The translations under genes were made by a program, and so were the position numbers. A DNA stretch of 9,890 nt. Source: a bacterium. Lineage in GTDB: Bacteria; Elusimicrobiota; Elusimicrobia; Elusimicrobiales; UBA9959. Each line of letters starts with the position of its first letter. The stretch's first letter is position 1. The notes under the pieces are model-generated. The model worked only from the letters and a program-made list of their open reading frames with translations. It ran no database searches and was not told the DNA's origin. Location of the stretch: positions 1 to 9,890 of the forward strand of contig JAJZVJ010000055.1 in NCBI GenBank assembly GCA_021845705.1, read 5' to 3'. This document shows, piece by piece, positions 6,309 through 9,890 of this stretch.

Positions 6309-6887
6309 ATGCGGGACGAGAACGCGGAAAATAACCCAGAAGATTTCGACCTGCTGGCGGAATTCAACGCCGGCAGCGAGGACGCTTTTACCCGCATAGT
6401 AGAAAAACATTCGGGCCCCTTGATTAATTTCCTCTACCGTTACACGCGGAACCAAAGCGCCAGCGAGGATATCGCCCAGGAGGCTTTCCTGCGCGTTTAC
6501 AAAGCGGCCCCCGGCCTTAAGCCCGACGCGAAACTTTCCACGATACTTTATAAGATCGCCTATAATCTGGCCGTGGACCAGGCACGGAAAGATAAAAGCC
6601 GCGCCGCCAGGGTTCCGACGGAGAATCTCGACGCCGCGGAAGGGGCCGGCGAGCCTTCAGCCGGACCTGAGACGGCGCCGGAAGCCATAATGGAGAAGTC
6701 GCGGCGGGACGCCGAGATAGCCGCCGGGCTTGCGGAGCTGCCGGCCAACCAGCAGCTTGTCCTCATCTTAAAAGCATACGAGGGCCGCTCCTATGCCGAA
6801 ATAGCCGAGATAACCGGTCTTTCCGTATCCGCGGTGGACTCCCTGCTTTTCCGCGCCCGGCAGACCCTGGCAAAAAAACTGAAGTAA
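6309..6887 (+). CDS. ECF-type RNA polymerase sigma factor
   Basis: This sigma-70-family factor of 192 aa would direct RNA polymerase to a special promoter set. Region 2 is seen at about residues 28-95 (FTRIVEKHSGPLINFLYRYT, then ASEDIAQEAFLRVYKA and the -10-recognition part LSTILYKIAYNLAVDQARK). A variable Ala/Glu-rich linker (100-128) follows. Region 4 (135-190) contains LAELPANQQLVLILKAYEG and the helix-turn-helix SYAEIAEITGLSVSAVDSLLFRARQ. There is no region 1 or 3, as in ECF factors. ATG 6309 is chosen; TTG 6300, one base after the xdhC stop, is possible and would add three residues. Neither start has a clear ribosome site, so translation is probably coupled to xdhC. No anti-sigma gene follows, because a mer promoter begins 20 bp downstream. 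Confidence 0.9.
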   Translation: MRDENAENNPEDFDLLAEFNAGSEDAFTRIVEKHSGPLINFLYRYTRNQSASEDIAQEAFLRVYKAAPGLKPDAKLSTILYKIAYNLAVDQARKDKSRAARVPTENLDAAEGAGEPSAGPETAPEAIMEKSRRDAEIAAGLAELPANQQLVLILKAYEGRSYAEIAEITGLSVSAVDSLLFRARQTLAKKLK

Positions 6888-6907
6888 ACCGACTCTCCAA
6901 TAAACAC

Positions 6908-6939
6908 TTGACTCGATACTCGGGTATATGGTGTATACT
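6908..6939 (+). promoter_or_regulatory. MerR-type promoter/operator of the mer operon
   Basis: TTGACT (6908-6913) and TATACT (6934-6939) are separated by 20 bp, longer than the normal 17. This is the hallmark of promoters that MerR-family activators twist into an active shape. The dyad ATAC-TCGG-GTAT (6916-6927) lies inside the spacer, with the same offset from the -35 box as the GTAC-N4-GTAC dyad of the Tn21/Tn501 mer operator. It lies 17 bp before merR, so merR is autoregulated as the first gene of the operon. Confidence 0.85.
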
Positions 6940-6955
6940 CTAAAAAGAGGCCCAT

Positions 6956-7372
6956 GTGAACCCCGAACTGACCATAGGCGGCGTCGCCAGAAACGCGGGC
7001 GTGAACGTCCAGACCGTGAGATACTACGAGCGGCGCGGCATCCTGCCGCCCGCCGGCCGCCGCCGGTCGGGCTACCGCTTGTATACCCCGGAGGCCGTGC
7101 GGATCATCCGCTTTATCAAGAACGCCCAGTGGCTCGGTTTTTCCCTCGATGAGATAGCCAGGCTACTGCGCCTGCGCTCCGGCCGCGGCGCGCAGTGCGG
7201 CCCGACCAAACGCCAAGCCGAGTCCCGCCTCAGGACCGTCCGGGAGAAGATCTCCGGCCTGCGGGCCATGGAGCGGGCACTCCTGAGGCTCCTTAAATCC
7301 TGCGCGGCCCGCGGCGGCAGGGATTTCTGCCCAATCCTCGAAAGTCTCAGGAAAGGAGGTTCCCGGCCATGA
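6956..7372 (+). CDS. merR: Mercury-responsive transcriptional regulator MerR
   Basis: This homodimeric regulator represses the mer promoter without metal and activates it with Hg(II). In the 138-aa protein the N-terminal helix-turn-helix and wing read LTIGGVARNAGVNVQTVRYYERRG and SGYRLYTPEAVRIIRFIKNA. A long dimerisation helix follows (about residues 83-117). The Hg ligands are present: Cys81, Cys116 and Cys125. Their spacing (35 and 9 residues) is identical to Cys82/Cys117/Cys126 of Tn501 MerR, and the last is followed by Pro as usual. This separates it from CueR, ZntR or CadR, whose metal loops differ. The start is GTG 6956 with AGAGG six bases upstream; an ATG at 6954 is out of frame. The stop overlaps the merTP start in ATGA. 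Being promoter-proximal and co-directional resembles Gram-positive mer operons rather than the divergent Tn21 layout. Confidence 0.96.
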   Translation: MNPELTIGGVARNAGVNVQTVRYYERRGILPPAGRRRSGYRLYTPEAVRIIRFIKNAQWLGFSLDEIARLLRLRSGRGAQCGPTKRQAESRLRTVREKISGLRAMERALLRLLKSCAARGGRDFCPILESLRKGGSRP

Positions 7373-7968
7373 ACAACAAATTTCTGGCGCCGGCCGCGCT
7401 GGTTTCAGCGCTCCTGGCATCCCTCTGCTGCATCGGCCCCCTGGTCCTGGCCGCCTTGGGACTGGGCAGCCTAGGCCTGGCGGAATTGACCCGTTACCGG
7501 CCCGTATTCCTGCTTATGACGGTTCTCATTCTGGCCGCCGTCTTCTACCTGGTGTACCGCAGGCCTTCCGCAGCCTGCGCGGCCGGCGTCTGCCAGCGCC
7601 CCGCAGGGCGCGGCTTGAAGGCCGGTTTATGGTTTATTACGGCCCTGGCGGTTGCTCTGGCGTCATTCCCCTACTGGTCCGCGCTCCTGCCAGCCCGGCA
7701 CCGTCCGGCGGTTCCAGCCGGCGCTGTCATAATGTCGTTCAGGGTTAACGGCATGCATTGCGCGGCCTGCGCGCAGACTGTGAAGAACTCCGTCCAGCAG
7801 GTGCCTGGCGTCTTTTCGGCCAACATCGACTATAACGCCCGATTATTGAAGGTAGCCGCCGCGCCCGGCACCGCCCCGGAGGCCGTGCTCAAGGCCGTGT
7901 CCGCGGCCGGCTACGGCGCGGAGTACCTTGACCAGAAGGAGGACATCGGCCCCCGCCGGGGCCCGTGA
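7369..7968 (+). CDS. merTP: Mercuric transport fusion protein MerTP (MerT membrane part plus MerP-like HMA domain)
   Basis: This inner-membrane protein takes up Hg(II) for reduction by MerA. The 199-aa product has three membrane segments, at about residues 6-34, 45-63 and 86-103. The first holds the vicinal pair Cys20-Cys21 in LASLCCIGPLVLAALGLG, the MerT signature. Cys70 and Cys75 lie in the loop after helix 2, like the second cysteine pair of MerT. After a short linker, residues 120-188 form a heavy-metal-associated domain with GMHCAAC (Cys131, Cys134), as in MerP. MerT-MerP fusions of this kind are known, so this replaces separate merT and merP genes. There is no signal peptide for a free periplasmic MerP. 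A near-perfect ribosome site AAGGAGGT (7353-7360) precedes the ATG, which overlaps the merR stop codon. Confidence 0.94.
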   Translation: MNNKFLAPAALVSALLASLCCIGPLVLAALGLGSLGLAELTRYRPVFLLMTVLILAAVFYLVYRRPSAACAAGVCQRPAGRGLKAGLWFITALAVALASFPYWSALLPARHRPAVPAGAVIMSFRVNGMHCAACAQTVKNSVQQVPGVFSANIDYNARLLKVAAAPGTAPEAVLKAVSAAGYGAEYLDQKEDIGPRRGP

Positions 7969-7978
7969 GAACATTATG
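7936..7978 (+). promoter_or_regulatory. Displaced ribosome site and GC hairpin before merA
   Basis: A strong AAGGAGGA (7936-7943) lies 32 bases before the merA ATG (7976), too far for direct use. Between them GGCCCC (7948-7953) and GGGGCC (7958-7963) form a 6-bp hairpin with a CGCC loop, directly before the merTP stop (7966-7968). Folding would shorten the distance to about 16 bases. Reinitiation after the merTP stop, seven bases before the ATG, is the simpler explanation. Confidence 0.4.
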
Positions 7979-9376
7979 AAAAACTACGACCTGCTCATCA
8001 TCGGCGGCGGCGCCGCCGCTTTTGCCGCCGCCATTCGCGCCGACGCGCTGAAGGCCCGGACCGCGCTCGTCAACACCGGGCTCCCGCTCGGCGGCACCTG
8101 CGTCAACGTCGGCTGCGTGCCGTCAAAGACGCTGCTTTACGCCGGGGAGCTCCTGCACCACGCCGCGGCCGGCGTCCCAGGCGTGGAGCTCGCGGTCAAA
8201 AACTTCGACTTCCGCAAAGTTGTGCGGAGCGAACTGGCCCTCGTCGGGAAACTGCGCCGCGAGAAATACAGGAAGGTACTAGGAAACCTCAAACATGTGA
8301 CGGTCTTCCATGGGACGGCCCGGTTCGTCTCCGGCAGCGAGGTGGAAGTGAACGGCGTCAGGCTGCGCGCGGGGAAATTTCTCATCGCGGCCGGGTCCAC
8401 CGCCGATGTTCCGCCCATTGAGGGCCTGCGCGAGGCGGGCTTCGTCACCCACATCGGGGCCCTGCGGCTGCCCAGGCTGCCGCGGGAGCTTGTCATTATT
8501 GGCGCCGGGCCGGTTGGCCTGGAATTCGCGCAGATGTACTCGCGTTTTGGGACAAAGGTCACTCTGCTCCAGCGGGGCCAGTCCATCCTCCCCCGCACGG
8601 AGCCCGCGCTGGCCGCCCGCCTGGCCGCGCTGTTGGCCAGGGAAGGGATCACTATCAGAACGGAGGCCGCGCTGCGGCGCGCCTGGAAAGAAGGCGGCAG
8701 AAAGCATGTTTCCTACACTTACGGCGGTAGGGCCGGCAGGGCCTCCGCCGACGAGATACTCCTCGCGGCCGGCAAAACCCCCAACACACGGGGCCTCGGC
8801 CTCGCTGCCGCAGGTGTCAAACTCGACGGCCGGCAGGCGGTGACGATCGACAAATACTTCCATACGTCGAACCCGCGCATCTTCGCCGCCGGAGACGTCG
8901 CCGCGGCCCCCCTGCGCCTGGAGGCGGTCGCCGGCCGCGAGGGCACCCTGGCCGCTGAAAACGCGCTCATGGACGCGCGCCTGTCCATCGACTACAATGC
9001 CGTTCCCTACACCGTCTTCACCGACCCCCAGCTCGCCGGCGTCGGCCTCACCGAGGAGGAGCAACTGGCGAAGACCGGGGCCTGCGCCTGCCGCACCGTC
9101 TCCTTCGCCGACGTGCCCAAAGCTATCATCATGCGCCGCACCGAAGGCCTGATAAAAATGACGGCCGACCCGCGTACGCGGCGCATACTCGGCGTACACA
9201 TTCTCGCCCCCAACGCGGGCGAGATCATCTCCGGGGCGATGTTCCTGCTCTCCAACAGGAATACCATCGACGACGCGGCCGGCGCCCTCCCCATGTTCCC
9301 CACGCTGTCCGAGGCCCTCAAGCTCGCCGCCCTCTCGTTCACCCGCGACATCGGCAAGCTGAGCTGCTGCATATAG
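7976..9376 (+). CDS. merA: Mercuric reductase MerA, short form without N-terminal HMA domain
   Basis: This cytoplasmic FAD enzyme uses NADPH to reduce Hg(II) to volatile Hg(0). The 466-aa protein has the order of a pyridine nucleotide-disulfide oxidoreductase: FAD-binding LLIIGGGAAAFAAAIRA (7-23), redox-active disulfide GGTCVNVGCVPSK with Cys42 and Cys47, NAD(P)H site VIIGAGPVGLEFA (173-185), second FAD motif FAAGDVA (303-309) and dimerisation domain from about 340. The C-terminus ends KLSCCI. The vicinal Cys464-Cys465 is the Hg-acceptor pair that distinguishes MerA from lipoamide dehydrogenase and glutathione reductase. FTDPQLAGVG (348-357) is also MerA-like. The frame is open upstream to TTG 7928, but ATG 7976 gives the canonical start. 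The N-terminal HMA domain of longer MerA proteins is absent; MerTP carries one. The gene is 7 bp after merTP. Confidence 0.96.
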   Translation: MKNYDLLIIGGGAAAFAAAIRADALKARTALVNTGLPLGGTCVNVGCVPSKTLLYAGELLHHAAAGVPGVELAVKNFDFRKVVRSELALVGKLRREKYRKVLGNLKHVTVFHGTARFVSGSEVEVNGVRLRAGKFLIAAGSTADVPPIEGLREAGFVTHIGALRLPRLPRELVIIGAGPVGLEFAQMYSRFGTKVTLLQRGQSILPRTEPALAARLAALLAREGITIRTEAALRRAWKEGGRKHVSYTYGGRAGRASADEILLAAGKTPNTRGLGLAAAGVKLDGRQAVTIDKYFHTSNPRIFAAGDVAAAPLRLEAVAGREGTLAAENALMDARLSIDYNAVPYTVFTDPQLAGVGLTEEEQLAKTGACACRTVSFADVPKAIIMRRTEGLIKMTADPRTRRILGVHILAPNAGEIISGAMFLLSNRNTIDDAAGALPMFPTLSEALKLAALSFTRDIGKLSCCI

Positions 9377-9389
9377 ACCGGAGGATAAT

Positions 9390-9818
9390 ATGACGAACCA
9401 CGCTGAAGAGCACGATTGCTGCGGCCGCGCCGCCGCCGCCCCGGCCGCCTGCCCGGCCTGCGGCCGCCTGGGGCGGTCCGTCAAAAGCGTCACGCTGGGC
9501 CACCACCTGCCGCCCGCCCTGCGCGCAAGGCTGGGCTCCCCGGCCGGTTTCTGTCCCAACCCTGCCTGCGGCGTAGTCTACTTCAGCGGGCGTAAGACGA
9601 TCCTTAAGGGCGAGACCCTGCAGCCGGTAACGCAGAAAGATCCCGGCGAGGATGTCCACATCTGCTACTGTTTCGACATCAAGCGCGCCGACCTCCGCAG
9701 GCAGTTGGCGGCCGGCGGAAGCACCGATATTCCGGACCGCATCCGGAGGGGTATCGCCGCCGGCGGCTGTTCCTGCGATATCCCGTCCTGTATAATTGAA
9801 ACATATTCTGTAGCTTAA
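9390..9818 (+). CDS. CopZ N-terminal-domain-like cysteine-rich metallochaperone (putative Zn / [2Fe-2S] protein)
   Basis: This small soluble protein of 142 aa has 11 cysteines. It resembles the N-terminal domain of Archaeoglobus fulgidus CopZ, which holds a zinc site and a [2Fe-2S] cluster. Matching pieces are CPACG (21-25), SVTLGHHLPPALRARL (33-48), FCPNPACGVVYFSG (54-67), ICYCFDIKRADLR (91-103) and AGGCSCDIPSC (124-134). Likely ligands are Cys21/24/55/60 and Cys92/94/127/129. In that family the C-terminus usually continues with a CCLG-type motif; here it is shortened to Cys134 and ends soon after. A further Cys10-Cys11 pair sits at the N-terminus. No C-terminal HMA domain is present. CGGAGG (9379-9384) is a good ribosome site and merA ends 13 bp before, so it is part of the mer operon. 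A role in passing Hg or another metal, or in redox supply, is inference. Confidence 0.82.
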   Translation: MTNHAEEHDCCGRAAAAPAACPACGRLGRSVKSVTLGHHLPPALRARLGSPAGFCPNPACGVVYFSGRKTILKGETLQPVTQKDPGEDVHICYCFDIKRADLRRQLAAGGSTDIPDRIRRGIAAGGCSCDIPSCIIETYSVA

Positions 9819-9859
9819 ATCTGTTGACATTCTGGCCTCCGGAAATCCAAGGAGGAAGA

Positions 9860-9890
9860 ATGAAAACCAAGAAAGTATTCAGCATAGCCG
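9860..9890 (+). CDS. Start of a further gene of the mer cluster (cut by window end)
   Basis: Only ten codons are visible, reading MKTKKVFSIA. AAGGAGG (9849-9855) is a strong ribosome site four bases before the ATG. The start lies 41 bp after the CopZ-like gene on the same strand with no terminator between. The lysine-rich start followed by hydrophobic residues could begin a signal peptide or membrane segment, but no function can be assigned. Confidence 0.6.
   Translation, partial: MKTKKVFSIA

Noticed and set aside
6928..7152. Frame starting at ATG 6928 over the merR start
   Set aside because: It is out of frame with merR, overlaps the promoter and has no motif.
8279..9559. 426-codon open frame on the minus strand
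   Set aside because: It lies antisense to merA and the CopZ-like gene; the product is Gly/Ala/Arg-rich without motifs.
9824..9829. TTGACA between the CopZ-like gene and the last partial gene
   Set aside because: No -10 box occurs at 16-18 bp; the expected position overlaps the ribosome binding site.

Overview
The window is a bacterial metal-resistance region of high GC content. It carries an arsenic module and a mercury module, separated by unrelated regulatory and enzyme genes. No rRNA, tRNA, CRISPR array, transposase or integrase was seen. The host cannot be fixed from the sequence. The arsenic-to-sigma-factor part combines high GC with very frequent ATA isoleucine codons, which is unusual for common Proteobacteria. 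An Elusimicrobiota-like or similar little-cultured lineage is only a weak guess.

Left part (1-3085, + strand): the C-terminal end of a P1B heavy-metal ATPase, a thioredoxin-type arsenate reductase (arsC), an Acr3 arsenite efflux permease and a double-domain universal stress protein. ArsC reduces As(V) to As(III), Acr3 exports As(III), and the ATPase exports a metal cation. A probable terminator lies between acr3 and the stress-protein gene. A strong bidirectional terminator (3190-3218) separates this block from a convergent minus-strand gene for an exported PAD_porph-family deiminase (3238-4464).

Middle (4465-6887): a 574-bp gene-free stretch leads into a tight + strand cluster. It encodes an Rrf2-family regulator with three cysteines placed for an Fe-S cluster, an XdhC-family molybdoenzyme maturation protein and an ECF-type sigma factor. 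A sigma70-like promoter sits in front of the Rrf2 gene. No molybdoenzyme and no anti-sigma factor are visible.

Right part (6908-9890, + strand): a mercury resistance operon. A MerR-type promoter with a 20-bp spacer and a dyad inside it precedes merR (Hg-ligand cysteines conserved with exact spacing), a fused merTP transporter/metallochaperone, a short merA lacking the N-terminal HMA domain, a cysteine-rich protein like the N-terminal domain of CopZ, and the first codons of one more gene. MerR senses Hg(II), MerTP brings it in and hands it over, and MerA reduces it to Hg(0). The CopZ-like protein is the least explained member. Codon use shifts between acr3 (21 of 37 Ile codons are ATA) and the four complete mer-cluster genes (8 of 48), which fits separate origins.
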